Shown piece by piece: positions 8,319-16,421 of a stretch of 50,473 nucleotides of DNA. A model generated the notes under the pieces. That model saw nothing but the letters and a program-made list of their open reading frames with translations, had not been told where the DNA came from and ran no database searches. Source of the DNA: Nitrospira sp. (GTDB lineage Bacteria; Nitrospirota; Nitrospiria; Nitrospirales; Nitrospiraceae); contig JALHMZ010000017.1 in assembly GCA_022843785.1 (NCBI GenBank), forward strand, positions 1 to 50,473, written 5' to 3'. The first letter of the stretch is position 1; each line of letters opens with the position of its first letter. The translations under genes were made by a program, and so were the position numbers.

Positions 8319-8990
8319 TCACTGGAGCGTATAGCGAAGGGTATCGCCCTTCTTCGTGGTGGAGTGAAGGGCGACCCAGCGGCCGTGTAAGGTGTACCAG
8401 AGATCGATCGTGAACTTGTCCGTCACGATGCGACGGTGTGTGGTTCGAGTCGGGACTCCCTGCACGGAGATCGTCTCCTCGCCCACCGCAAGCATGGACG
8501 CAGGCTGATGTTCGCCGGTCTGCGAGTTCAACAATCGCTCGCCTTTGATCCACTCAGCGTTCCAGTATGCAAAAGTCTTGATGCATCCTTCGCCGATCCA
8601 GTTTCCGGCCTGTGTCTGCACGTGCATCTGCCCGTTCCGAACGATGCCGGTCACGAAAAAGGGTTCACCGTTATCATCTGTCTCCGCGCGAATCTCGCGC
8701 AGGCACGTTCCCTCCCATAATTCGACGTTGGTATGTCGATAGGTATAGACGGTGATGTACAGGAACTTGACCGCGAACTGCGCCTCTACCCGGACACGGG
8801 TCCGCTCGCCTTCCGTAGAGACGTCGAAGCGCTGGCGTCCGATCTCATCTTTCCCGAGGAAGACCTTGAAGTCATACGTCTCGGAACTGGCACTCCAAGC
8901 TTCTTGGGGCGCAGATCCAAGGCACGTCAGGCATCCGAGAACGGTCACTGCCATACGAAACCCGCTGGTAATGAAAGATGCGCTAATCAT
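8319..8990 (-). CDS. DUF6134-like exported protein
   Basis: About 223 aa. An N-terminal signal peptide (hydrophobic, ending near SWSASSET) precedes a beta-rich domain beginning YDFKVFLGKDEIGRQRF, a pattern characteristic of the DUF6134 family of periplasmic proteins found in photolyase/cyclopropane-synthase neighbourhoods. No catalytic motif is visible. Two ATG codons are possible: 8999, with AGGA too close, or 8990, with AGGA about 10 bp upstream; I prefer the second. The start overlaps the end of the DUF1295 gene, so translation is probably coupled. Function unknown; context suggests a periplasmic role in lipid remodelling. Confidence 0.75.
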   Translation of the reverse strand: MISASFITSGFRMAVTVLGCLTCLGSAPQEAWSASSETYDFKVFLGKDEIGRQRFDVSTEGERTRVRVEAQFAVKFLYITVYTYRHTNVELWEGTCLREIRAETDDNGEPFFVTGIVRNGQMHVQTQAGNWIGEGCIKTFAYWNAEWIKGERLLNSQTGEHQPASMLAVGEETISVQGVPTRTTHRRIVTDKFTIDLWYTLHGRWVALHSTTKKGDTLRYTLQ

Positions 8991-9792
8991 GTGGTCCATT
9001 TCCTAGAGGGGGGGCATAGGTACCCTGTTTCGGCAGACCGGGAATGAAGGCATTGGTCCGGGCGATATAGTCACGATAGGCCGGTCGCCGTTCGACGATC
9101 GTCTGTTCCATGAGCGTGACGCCAGAAAAGCGTAAGAGCATGTAAGTCAGGAGCAGTGGCCCTACGAACGTCCACCAGGCTCCGGTCGGCAGTGCGAAGA
9201 AATAGAAGCCCCACCAAATCAAGCATTCCCCGAAGTAGTTGGGATGACGTGTGTAGTGCCAGAGTCCGCGGTCCATCACCTTGCCGTGGTTTTCCGGATC
9301 GGCCTTGAACCGTGACAACTGCCAATCTCCAATGCCTTCGAAGATCATGCCGACGGTCCATACCGCGACTGCCAGTACATCGGATGCCCCCCAGTCGACC
9401 GGAATGGTGAGAGCCGGCCACAGGGGCATGGAGATAATCCATGCCAGTACTGCCTGAAACCAGAAGATGAGGCCTAGACTCTTGAATGCGAAATTTGGTT
9501 CGTATTTCCGGCGGATGTCCTGATAACGCCGGTCCTCAGGCTCACCCCAGTTGCGATGGATGATATGAGCCGACAGGCGTAGGGCCCACAGCAGGACCAG
9601 CATCAGGATGAGCATGGTCCGCCCCGTGTAGGGCTCCGCACCGGTGGCGTACAGGGTCGCGGCGGCGAGGAGCATGAAGGCCCATGCGCCGTCCACGATG
9701 CTCACATCGCGCTTGAGGACGCTGACCACCCAAGTCAGCGTCGCCAGACCCAGCGTCGAAACCAGTCCCAAGAGATAGAGCGATACGTTCAT
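8983..9792 (-). CDS. DUF1295 family membrane protein (steroid reductase/ICMT-like fold)
   Basis: 269 aa with about seven hydrophobic segments. The C-terminal half contains DRGLWHYTRHPNYFGECLIW, the conserved R-H-P-N-Y-x-G-E stretch of the DUF1295/isoprenylcysteine methyltransferase/steroid 5-alpha-reductase-like superfamily that binds a nucleotide or SAM cofactor at the membrane surface. It probably reduces or methylates a lipid in the inner membrane. Start ATG at 9792 overlaps the previous stop (ATGA). DUF1295 and DUF2878 genes are common partners of the methyltransferase at 10337 in light/singlet-oxygen regulons. Confidence 0.88.
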   Translation of the reverse strand: MNVSLYLLGLVSTLGLATLTWVVSVLKRDVSIVDGAWAFMLLAAATLYATGAEPYTGRTMLILMLVLLWALRLSAHIIHRNWGEPEDRRYQDIRRKYEPNFAFKSLGLIFWFQAVLAWIISMPLWPALTIPVDWGASDVLAVAVWTVGMIFEGIGDWQLSRFKADPENHGKVMDRGLWHYTRHPNYFGECLIWWGFYFFALPTGAWWTFVGPLLLTYMLLRFSGVTLMEQTIVERRPAYRDYIARTNAFIPGLPKQGTYAPPLGNGPHD

Positions 9793-10340
9793 GACGCCTT
9801 CTTTTCCAGCAGGCCGGCATAGCCGTCAAAGCGCGACGACAACGCCAGCAGCAACGGGGTGAGCACCGCCCAGCCGATGGCCAGGGCCATCAGCCCTGCC
9901 GGCATATTGGCGAATTCCAGTGCCCCAAGACGGAGGCCACCATAGTAGGCGGCAGGGCCCCCGACGGCTCCAAACAGCACCGCGATGACCCAGCGCCCCC
10001 TCATCCAACGCAATGAGACATTCAAGAGGGTTGCAAAGAGCCCCCACAACGCCACGATCCAGTATGGGGCTACGTTCGGGAGCAGGATTCCGGAGGAATA
10101 CTGAAGCCAGCCCTGCCAAACCAACAGGCTATCAAAGACGAGTCCTAAGCCGAGTGAGAGGAGCACCAGTTTGAGCTCCGCCTCCGGCAGGGGAGCGCGG
10201 AGCACATGCGTGAGCACCACCCCGGTCGTCACCAGCAGGCCGATCCAGGGCTGATGCGTCGCGGCGCTCCATACACAGGCAAACCAGCCGATCTGAAACA
10301 GGACAAAGTTGCTGACGATCATGGTGGTGCTCATCTTCAT
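9789..10340 (-). CDS. DUF2878 family membrane protein
   Basis: 183 aa from the ATG at 10340, which overlaps the upstream stop (ATGA). It has six or so hydrophobic helices and the family pattern NFVLFQIGWFACVWSAA near the start. DUF2878 proteins are small integral membrane proteins of unknown reaction that are found almost only in this type of operon (methyltransferase-DUF2878-DUF1295). A longer frame with 16 extra residues is possible but would overlap the preceding gene further without a ribosome site. Confidence 0.85.
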   Translation of the reverse strand: MKMSTTMIVSNFVLFQIGWFACVWSAATHQPWIGLLVTTGVVLTHVLRAPLPEAELKLVLLSLGLGLVFDSLLVWQGWLQYSSGILLPNVAPYWIVALWGLFATLLNVSLRWMRGRWVIAVLFGAVGGPAAYYGGLRLGALEFANMPAGLMALAIGWAVLTPLLLALSSRFDGYAGLLEKKAS

Positions 10341-11401
10341 GACGCGCTCGCTACCTGTTTTTCGAAAAGGTAGTGGCTGACTCCCCACTGACGGCCCTCC
10401 TCATAGCCGAACAGTTCGGCACAGGCCATGAAGAACAGACGCCACCGCCACCACCAGACTCGCGCGCATGCTTTGCCGTAGACACGTTCGATCACCGGCC
10501 ACAGTGTCTCGCGGGCGGAATCCATATTGGCCAGCCACGCGTTGGCCGTCTTCTCATAGTGCGTGCCGTCCCATCGCCAATGGTCCACGCAGGCAAGCTG
10601 GTCCTGACAGACCAGCGGCAGGCCATCACTGGGCATCATCCCGCCCGTGAAAAACTGACGACTCATCCAGTCGGCGGGCCCCCGATCTTCGAATAGGTAA
10701 GCAGTTGAGCGATGCACGAACACGTGCATGAAGAACCGGCCTCCTGGTTTCAGCCATCGGCAGACGCGCGCAAAGAGATCAGGCCAGTTACGCATGTGTT
10801 CAAACATTTCCACCGACACCACCCGATCGAAGAGCCCTGGGTCGACCTCGAATGTGTTCATGTCGCAGGTCATGACCTGAATCCGGTTTTGTAGGCCGCG
10901 TGCTCTGGCTTGGGCTTCGATGTAGGCCCGCTGCGAGCGGGAATTGGAGACCGCCGTGATACGGCTGTCGGGGTAGTGCTCAGCCATCCATAACGTGAGG
11001 GATCCCCAGCCGCATCCAAGCTCCAAGATCGTCTGCCCGTTCATCAAGCCCGCATGGAGGCAGGATTCACGCAGGCCGGCGGCTTCTGCTTGGTCCAGGG
11101 TCTTTGCATCGGCGGGCCAGAAGGCGCTGCTGTATTTCAGGTGCTGCCCGAGGACCTGCCGGAAGAACTCAACCGGGACCTCATAGTGCTGATCATTGGC
11201 TTTCTCCGGTACCACCGCGATGGGCGCACGGCGCATCTCGTCGATAAACCGCCTTTCTTGCAGTGCTGCTATTCGATCGTCGCCTGACCGGATCTCCCGG
11301 AGGCGCTGCATGAGCAACTGTCGAATCCCCCATCGGAGCACCACGTCCGGGAACAGCCCCTGTTCGGCCAGGTTCAACGCAAGACGAGTGAGATGTTGCA
11401 T
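10337..11401 (-). CDS. Cyclopropane-synthase-like SAM methyltransferase (UfaM-like)
   Basis: 354 aa. SAM motif ILELGCGWGSLTLWMAEHYP, the sequence AVSNSRSQRAYI and VVSVEMFEHMRNW are typical of the short cyclopropane-synthase-like methyltransferases adjacent to DUF2878/DUF1295. In Rhodobacter, a related enzyme (UfaM) methylates unsaturated acyl chains on the route to furan fatty acids, which scavenge singlet oxygen; that function is by family resemblance only. Start ATG at 11401 has GGAGG 8 bp upstream; a TTG at 11416 is in frame but lacks a site. It is a different branch from the methyltransferase at 4250, so this region has two acyl-chain methyltransferases. Confidence 0.85.
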   Translation of the reverse strand: MQHLTRLALNLAEQGLFPDVVLRWGIRQLLMQRLREIRSGDDRIAALQERRFIDEMRRAPIAVVPEKANDQHYEVPVEFFRQVLGQHLKYSSAFWPADAKTLDQAEAAGLRESCLHAGLMNGQTILELGCGWGSLTLWMAEHYPDSRITAVSNSRSQRAYIEAQARARGLQNRIQVMTCDMNTFEVDPGLFDRVVSVEMFEHMRNWPDLFARVCRWLKPGGRFFMHVFVHRSTAYLFEDRGPADWMSRQFFTGGMMPSDGLPLVCQDQLACVDHWRWDGTHYEKTANAWLANMDSARETLWPVIERVYGKACARVWWWRWRLFFMACAELFGYEEGRQWGVSHYLFEKQVASAS

Positions 11402-11452
11402 GGGCTTTGCCTCCAATCAACAGGCACGTAGGGATACCGCCCCTAGCCATCG

Positions 11453-11656
11453 TCATGAAAAACGCGTCACCTGCTTCGCCAAGGTGTTTGCGACCAGCTC
11501 AAGATCGAACGGCCAGGCGTAACGCAGTTCCACGTCAGGATACTGTGGCCGCAACTGATCAAGGATTTCCGGAATCTCAACTTCCGAATGCGACCCACCT
11601 GGCGTGAATATCATTGTCGTCACGGTCAGTTGTGACTTGCGTCTGTGTCTCCTCAC
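11453..11656 (-). CDS. Half-length CbiX/sirohydrochlorin chelatase-like protein
   Basis: 67 aa, starting with GTG inside the stop of the preceding gene (GTGA, 11656-11653). After a short basic stretch the sequence reads TMIFTPGGSHSEVEIPEIL and then DQLRPQYPDVELRYAWPF. This is the C-terminal half of the CbiX/SirB chelatase fold: a strand, the G-G-x-H loop with its metal-site histidine, the D/E-I-P helix, and the next strand. The N-terminal half with the other metal ligand is absent, and the gene just upstream does not encode it. It is either a truncated remnant kept in frame or a small protein that dimerises. Family assignment is by pattern; the function is uncertain. Confidence 0.5.
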   Translation of the reverse strand: MRRHRRKSQLTVTTMIFTPGGSHSEVEIPEILDQLRPQYPDVELRYAWPFDLELVANTLAKQVTRFS

Positions 11657-12024
11657 TTTGAACCTGCTGTTGCCTCGAGGTATTCTTGTAAGTTGGTTTT
11701 TCCATAACGGCTCCCCGGGTACACCGTCCGAATGAATCCCGCGACGATGGCCATCAGCTTCTTGACCGCGGGGGTTTTCTCAGGATCCGTGGCGGGCAGC
11801 AGCCGAACCGTGATGGCTTTCTCGTGCAACTTGAGCTGGACAAAGAAATTGCATGAGGCACCCTGTTCGATCGCCACGGACTCCAGCAGGGCGTCTTTCC
11901 CGCTCCGCGACAAATAGAATTCCTGAACTTTGAGAATTTCGTTGCCGGCTCGGTGAACCATCGGCGTGAAGGCCTCATAGAGGCCCTGCAGATCTCCGGC
12001 TTCTTCTACGACAACATGTGGCAT
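11653..12024 (-). CDS. Conserved-looking hypothetical protein, 123 aa
   Basis: 123 aa, starting MPHVVVEEAGDLQGLYEAF, with a ribosome site GGGGGG before the ATG at 12024. No signal peptide or membrane segment. The composition (alternating strands and helices, VQLKLHEKAITVRLLPA in the middle) suggests a compact cytoplasmic alpha/beta domain. I do not recognise the family. It lies 12 bp after the DUF523/DUF1722 gene and is coupled through GTGA to the half-CbiX gene, so it belongs to the same operon as the photolyase. Confidence 0.7.
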   Translation of the reverse strand: MPHVVVEEAGDLQGLYEAFTPMVHRAGNEILKVQEFYLSRSGKDALLESVAIEQGASCNFFVQLKLHEKAITVRLLPATDPEKTPAVKKLMAIVAGFIRTVYPGSRYGKTNLQEYLEATAGSK

Positions 12025-12036
12025 CGCGTTCCCCCC

Positions 12037-12990
12037 TTACGCATGATTCCGCAACATGAGTTCTTTCGGATGCGGGTTCAGATAGACCTGATCGCGAATG
12101 TATCCGACGTCGAGGATCTGGACGTAATGCTTGACCAGCGTGAGAGGGACGATCAGAGGCGTCATCCCACGATGGTAGTCGGAGATCACCCCCAACAGCT
12201 CGGCTTTTTCATGAGTGGCCAATCGACTCTTGAAATAGCCCACAATATGCTGCAGCACATTGACATGCTTACGCACGGTCGCCTTCATCGTCAGGGCTTT
12301 CATGAAGTGCTCACCGTATTGCGACGTTAATTCTTTAAGGCGATAGCCCCCCACTTGTCCGACCAGACGGCCCATCGTTTCGTAGTGCTGCGGGCTATGG
12401 GCTAACAGCAGATATTTATGGATCGTGTGGAAGCGGATGAGAGCCTGTTTTGTGACTCCGTTCTGCACCAGATCCTGGAACCGGCGGTAGCAGAACACTC
12501 GCTCGATGAAGTTCTCCCGAAGCGATGGATCAGAGAGCCGCCCTTCCTCCTCGACGGGAATCAGAGGGAACTGCTCTACAAAGGCCTTCGCGAATATTCC
12601 GACGCCGCTATGGCTCGGCATGCCCTGTGCGGTGTACACGCGCACCCGTTCGACCCCGCAACTGGGCGAGCCTCGCTTGAAGACAAACCCTGAGAGGTCT
12701 AGTGTTTGGAGTGAGTTGAGCCGCACGTCGATCATCGACTCCATCGCCTCGGTGTGATCGTGCTTGCTCTTGATGGTCATCAGCCGGGGACGATGTGGAT
12801 TCCCCACCAAGCGCATGGCTTCGCGCGGGGTGCCCAATCCCGCTTCCACCTCAGGGCATACCGGTACCCATTCGACGTAGGGGCCCAATACATCGGTCAA
12901 GAAATGGTCCTGCTTGTGTCCTCCGTCGAAGCGGACCTCATCTCCGAGAAGACACCGACTGATTCCAAGGCGAAGCGGGGAGGTCGTCAT
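12037..12990 (-). CDS. DUF523-DUF1722 protein (YbgA-like), photolyase partner
   Basis: 317 aa. The N-terminal DUF523 part (about residues 5-150) has three conserved cysteines: C13 in ISRCLLG, C45 in VPVCPEVEAGLG and C111 in KRGSPSCG. In TudS, a characterised DUF523 protein, equivalent cysteines hold a [4Fe-4S] cluster used for desulfuration of thiouracil. The C-terminal DUF1722 part (about residues 190-315) contains LLLAHSPQHYETMGRLVG. In E. coli, ybgA (DUF1722) lies next to the photolyase gene phr, and the same pairing is seen here with an ATGA overlap (12990-12987). The role in photorepair is unknown. A longer upstream frame is just an extension into the photolyase gene. Confidence 0.88.
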   Translation of the reverse strand: MTTSPLRLGISRCLLGDEVRFDGGHKQDHFLTDVLGPYVEWVPVCPEVEAGLGTPREAMRLVGNPHRPRLMTIKSKHDHTEAMESMIDVRLNSLQTLDLSGFVFKRGSPSCGVERVRVYTAQGMPSHSGVGIFAKAFVEQFPLIPVEEEGRLSDPSLRENFIERVFCYRRFQDLVQNGVTKQALIRFHTIHKYLLLAHSPQHYETMGRLVGQVGGYRLKELTSQYGEHFMKALTMKATVRKHVNVLQHIVGYFKSRLATHEKAELLGVISDYHRGMTPLIVPLTLVKHYVQILDVGYIRDQVYLNPHPKELMLRNHA

Positions 12991-14432
12991 CTCATTACCT
13001 CCTGCTTTCCGAGGTTGAGATATTCCTGTCGGGCATGTTGATGGTCCACAACCGGGGAAGGATAATCGTTCCCGATTTGGCACCGAGCGCGTTCCTGCTC
13101 ATCTGCGGTCATGAGATGTGGCTCATGAATTCGCTTCGCCGATACATGAGCCAGTTCCGGAACATACCGGCGAATATAGGTTCCGTCCGGGTCGAACTTC
13201 TTGCTTTGAAGCGCAGGATTGAAAATCCGATAGCCCCGCATGGCATCCGTGCCGGTGGAGGCACACCACTGCCAATTACCGTTGTTGGCCGCCACGTCAG
13301 CATCGGTGAGATGCTGCATGAAATACCGTTCGCCGCTCTGCCAGTCGATCCGAAGATCCTTGATCAGAAAGGATGCCACGACCATTCGGACGCGGTTGTG
13401 CATCCATCCCGTTTGATTGAGTTGCCTGATCCCCGCATCCACGATCGGATAGCCGGTCTGCCCATTGCACCAGGCTTGAAACAGGCCGTCTCGTTCCGGA
13501 CCCGACTCACGCGACGGCGGTATGACCACCTTGCGGAATGGTCCCTTTGCAACATGGGGGAACGAAGCCAATACCTGCTGAAAGAACTCACGCCAGATTA
13601 ATTCATCGACCCAGGTGAGGACATCAGGCCGGGACACTCGGCCGCCTTTGGCCAGTGCGTTCAACGCTGCGCGTACGGCCTTGCGCGGCGACAGTGTTCC
13701 AAAACGGAAGTGCGGTGAAAGTTGTGAGCACCCATCGTTTGCCGGCAGGTTTCTGTTTGTCGCGTAGGAATGCATCGGTCCTTGGACGAACCAGCGCAAT
13801 CGCTTCAGGGCGTTCTGCTCCCCCGGCTCAATCCACGATGCGACCGGAGCGTATCCAAGCTCGCCGGCTGTGGGGAGCGGACGAGAGTTGGGCACTGAGA
13901 CAGCTTTCTTCTTCGCAAGGGTTGTTGGGATTGGGTACACCTCCGGAGTCGCGGCATACCATCTGGTCCACCAGCGTGCGCGATACGCGCTGTACCGCTG
14001 TAACGGCTCGCCTGTCGCGCCACGCACCTCATCCGCTTCAAATACGACATGATCTTTGAACGTGCGGACGACCACGCCGGCCTGCGCCAACCGTTGCGCG
14101 ACCGCGCGATCTCGTTCAATTGCGCTCGGCTCATAGTCGCGATTCCAGTAGATCGCATCAACCTTCCATTCACGAGCGGCACGCACGACTTCCTCCACCG
14201 GTTCGCCGCGTCGCCACTGAAGCGAGAGACCTCGGTCAGTCAACGACGACGCCAGATCCTCGAGACATCCGAGCATGAAATTCACACAGGCGGAGCCGAA
14301 CACATGGGAGTGCAACAAAGGCTCGTCGAACACAAAGAGGGGGATCACCTCGCTACATCTTTCGCAGGCCGCCGACAAGGCCGGATGGTCTGCAATGCGA
14401 AAATCCCTCCTGTACCAGACGATTCCTCGCAT
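12987..14432 (-). CDS. phr: Deoxyribodipyrimidine photolyase
   Basis: 481 aa. N-terminal antenna-binding Rossmann domain (GIVWYRRDFRIADHPAL) and C-terminal FAD domain with WVDELIWREFFQQVL, GWMHNRVRMVVASFLIKDL and NNGNWQWCASTGTDA, hallmarks of class I cyclobutane pyrimidine dimer photolyases. The enzyme uses blue or near-UV light to split UV-induced pyrimidine dimers. AGGGGAAG lies before the ATG at 14432. It is 68 bp downstream of the PDZ gene and overlaps the DUF523/DUF1722 gene by ATGA. As the marker gene of the block it supports light-dependent regulation of the operon by the nearby AdoB12-type regulators. A cryptochrome is the alternative, less likely given length and context. Confidence 0.95.
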   Translation of the reverse strand: MRGIVWYRRDFRIADHPALSAACERCSEVIPLFVFDEPLLHSHVFGSACVNFMLGCLEDLASSLTDRGLSLQWRRGEPVEEVVRAAREWKVDAIYWNRDYEPSAIERDRAVAQRLAQAGVVVRTFKDHVVFEADEVRGATGEPLQRYSAYRARWWTRWYAATPEVYPIPTTLAKKKAVSVPNSRPLPTAGELGYAPVASWIEPGEQNALKRLRWFVQGPMHSYATNRNLPANDGCSQLSPHFRFGTLSPRKAVRAALNALAKGGRVSRPDVLTWVDELIWREFFQQVLASFPHVAKGPFRKVVIPPSRESGPERDGLFQAWCNGQTGYPIVDAGIRQLNQTGWMHNRVRMVVASFLIKDLRIDWQSGERYFMQHLTDADVAANNGNWQWCASTGTDAMRGYRIFNPALQSKKFDPDGTYIRRYVPELAHVSAKRIHEPHLMTADEQERARCQIGNDYPSPVVDHQHARQEYLNLGKQEVMR

Positions 14433-14500
14433 AGATGGTCTTCCCCTGAACTAACCAAGTCGATACCAGTTCAAATCTGCGAAGCAACGGCTAGGTTCTG

Positions 14501-14944
14501 TTACTCAGGTCTTCCGTGAGATCCCTCCGGTCGTTTCAGCTTGTCACCCGCCACACGCTCGATGGAAAGCTCATGAAGGCCTTTCTCATCCTTAACCCCA
14601 ACTTTCACGACGGTTCCCGCTTCCCCTCGTATCATTGTGACGACCTGCTCGTAACTCTTTCCCTGTACCGGCGTCCCGTCAACACTCGTGATTTCATCTC
14701 CATGACGAAGGCCTGCCTGGTGAGCCGGTCCCTCAGGATGGACCATGCCGACATACAGGACGGAAGGATCACCGATCCGCTCCGCGCTTACCTGCAGGGA
14801 AATACCGATAATGCCGTTAGCGTGTTTCGTCGCATCTTTATGCCCATAGGGAGTCTGGGCCGTGTGTTGGTCGGCCATGGCCGATCCAGCGACGAGAAGG
14901 CCCATCATCAATGCTGCCGCAATATGAAAGCCTGAGATTCTCAT
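14501..14944 (-). CDS. Exported single-PDZ-domain protein
   Basis: 147 aa. Signal peptide of about 24 residues (ending GSAMAD), a short His/Lys-rich linker, then one PDZ domain with GIIGISLQVS, VHPEGPAHQAGLRHGDEITSVDGTPVQ and VVTMIRGEAGT, the pattern of HtrA/CtpA-type PDZ repeats. There is no protease domain, so it probably binds C-termini of periplasmic proteins or membrane partners. AGGAGG lies close to the ATG at 14944. It sits between a predicted tiny membrane protein and the photolyase gene. Confidence 0.85.
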   Translation of the reverse strand: MRISGFHIAAALMMGLLVAGSAMADQHTAQTPYGHKDATKHANGIIGISLQVSAERIGDPSVLYVGMVHPEGPAHQAGLRHGDEITSVDGTPVQGKSYEQVVTMIRGEAGTVVKVGVKDEKGLHELSIERVAGDKLKRPEGSHGRPE

Positions 14945-14962
14945 AAGAACACCTCCTGGTGA

Positions 14963-15058
14963 TTACAGAAAGACTACCAATCCAAGTACACACAGTGTCG
15001 CGATCGCAATAAATCTCGCCATCAGTCCGGTTGCTATATTGATTGCGGAGTTGTTCAT
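14963..15058 (-). CDS. Possible 31-aa single-helix membrane protein
   Basis: 31 codons from the ATG at 15058 to TAA at 14965-14963. A short polar start (MNNSAINIATG) is followed by one strongly hydrophobic helix ending FIAIATLCVLGLVVFL. It fills most of the gap between the epimerase and PDZ genes on the operon strand; GAGG lies about 12 bp upstream. An overlapping 84-codon frame starting with ATGA at 15092 is in another frame and has no membrane segment. The uniform hydrophobicity favours a real small protein, but there is no homology support that I can show. Confidence 0.4.
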   Translation of the reverse strand: MNNSAINIATGLMARFIAIATLCVLGLVVFL

Positions 15059-15088
15059 GCACCGGCATATCCTCGATATCTTCGGGGC

Positions 15089-16024
15089 TCATGCCGCTCT
15101 TAGAGCGGCTGTCGTTCCGGTCAGGATGGCTTGAAGGGCCGGTTCGAGCGTTGGATACCGAAACCGATAGCCTCCCGCCATGGCTTTCGCTGGAGTTACC
15201 CGCTGGCCGGTCGTCATCAAGGTGCCCAACTCACCAAGAAGCAGATTCAAGGCAAGTCCTGGAACAGGAATCCACGACGGTCGGTGCAGCACCCGTCCAA
15301 GAACTTCACAGAACATCTTCATCGTCACCGGCTCTGGGGCCACAGCATTGAGGGGACCAGAAACATGATTGTTTGCCAGTGCCCATTGGATTAAACCGAT
15401 ATGATCACGCCGATGGATCCAGGAGACCCACTGGGTTCCCGGCATGATCGGACCCCCTGCAAACAATCGAAAGGGCAACAGCATCTTGGGCAACGCCCCG
15501 CCGTCTTGTTCGAGCACCATTCCCGTTCGCAGGACGACGACGCGCACACCGAATTCGGCCGCCCGAAGGGCCTCTGCCTCCCATGCAAGGCACAGGTCGG
15601 CAAGGAATCCCTGACCGCGCGCTGTACCCTCATCCAGCACCCGATCATCGCTCTCACCGTAATAGCCGATACCGGATGCGCTGATGAGCGCCCGTGGTTT
15701 TGTAGACCGGCGGGACATGGCCTCCACCAGCAGGCGGGTACTGAGCACTCGACTGTCGGTGAGCTGTCGTTTCCGCGCATCGGTCCAGCGGGCATCGGCA
15801 ATGGATGCGCCGGCGAGGTTGATGACCGCATCGGCTCCTTCAAGACTCTGTTCCCAGGTTCCCGCCTGATGACCATTCCACTCGACCGAAACCGGGGTGG
15901 ATCCTGGCCGTTGCGACGACGCCTTAGCTCTGGTAAGCACGGTGACGTGATCACCCCGCTGAAGCAATGACGTGCACAAGGCCCGACCAATGAACCCCGT
16001 TCCACCGCTTACCACAATGTTCAT
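15089..16024 (-). CDS. TIGR01777/YfcH-like NAD(P)-dependent epimerase
   Basis: 311 aa. The NAD(P)-binding motif is G7-G8-T-G10-F-I-G13, followed by DAVINLAGASIADARWTDARK, the hallmark of the TIGR01777 (YfcH, SULA-like) extended SDR family. The active-site region SASGIGYYGESDD has the Y-x-x-x-(K-replaced) pattern of this group, and the C-terminal DUF1731 segment is present (YRFRYPTLEPALQAIL). Substrate unknown. Members are frequent in photolyase operons. The ribosome site AGAGGAC precedes the ATG at 16024; the zinc-ribbon gene ends 31 bp upstream. Confidence 0.88.
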   Translation of the reverse strand: MNIVVSGGTGFIGRALCTSLLQRGDHVTVLTRAKASSQRPGSTPVSVEWNGHQAGTWEQSLEGADAVINLAGASIADARWTDARKRQLTDSRVLSTRLLVEAMSRRSTKPRALISASGIGYYGESDDRVLDEGTARGQGFLADLCLAWEAEALRAAEFGVRVVVLRTGMVLEQDGGALPKMLLPFRLFAGGPIMPGTQWVSWIHRRDHIGLIQWALANNHVSGPLNAVAPEPVTMKMFCEVLGRVLHRPSWIPVPGLALNLLLGELGTLMTTGQRVTPAKAMAGGYRFRYPTLEPALQAILTGTTAALRAA

Positions 16025-16055
16025 GATCCGTCCTCTCTACGAGTTGTGCTGCGGC

Positions 16056-16379
16056 TCAATCGCCGTCCCGGGTTCCAGTTCCACGACGATGCTTCTGGTC
16101 GGATTTCGTCGATTCGTCCTGATCCACCTGTTGTGCATAGTTTCTCTGCTTCGTGCCGTACAGCAGATTGGGCGCCGGGCTTACCCGGTTTCGTAGAATC
16201 GTCGGGTCGATAACCTCTCCGCAACTCGTGCAACGCCAAGCCTTGAGGCCAATCTGACCCGTGTCGTCTTGAAGGTCCATGTAGTACTCGATCACCATTA
16301 ATCCACCGCAGCGCGCACAGGTGTCACCGGGGTCCGGGAGCGAGAAAGAAGAATGGTCTGGTCTCCCATTTGTTTCCAT
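16056..16379 (-). CDS. Small zinc-ribbon protein (paralogue of 21863-22156)
   Basis: 107 aa from the ATG at 16379 with GAGGAG just upstream. Two C-x-x-C pairs form a zinc ribbon: CARCGGLMV and CTSCGEVIDPTILRNR. The tail is polar and basic. The gene at 21863-22156 encodes the same ribbon (CLRCGGLMV ... CVQCGDILDPVILRNR), so the region has two paralogues, at its head and in the middle. Such ribbons can bind nucleic acid or partner proteins; the function is unknown. The gene sits at the head of the photolyase sub-block, right after a 41-aa peptide gene. Confidence 0.75.
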   Translation of the reverse strand: METNGRPDHSSFSLPDPGDTCARCGGLMVIEYYMDLQDDTGQIGLKAWRCTSCGEVIDPTILRNRVSPAPNLLYGTKQRNYAQQVDQDESTKSDQKHRRGTGTRDGD

Positions 16380-16421
16380 GGGGCTCCTCGACACAGGTGC
16401 CGAAGGACCACCGAATAGGCG

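Noticed and set aside
14838..15092. 84-codon minus-strand frame beginning with an ATGA overlap after the epimerase
   Set aside because: It runs into the PDZ gene in a different frame and is not protein-like. The 31-codon hydrophobic frame in the same gap is the better candidate.
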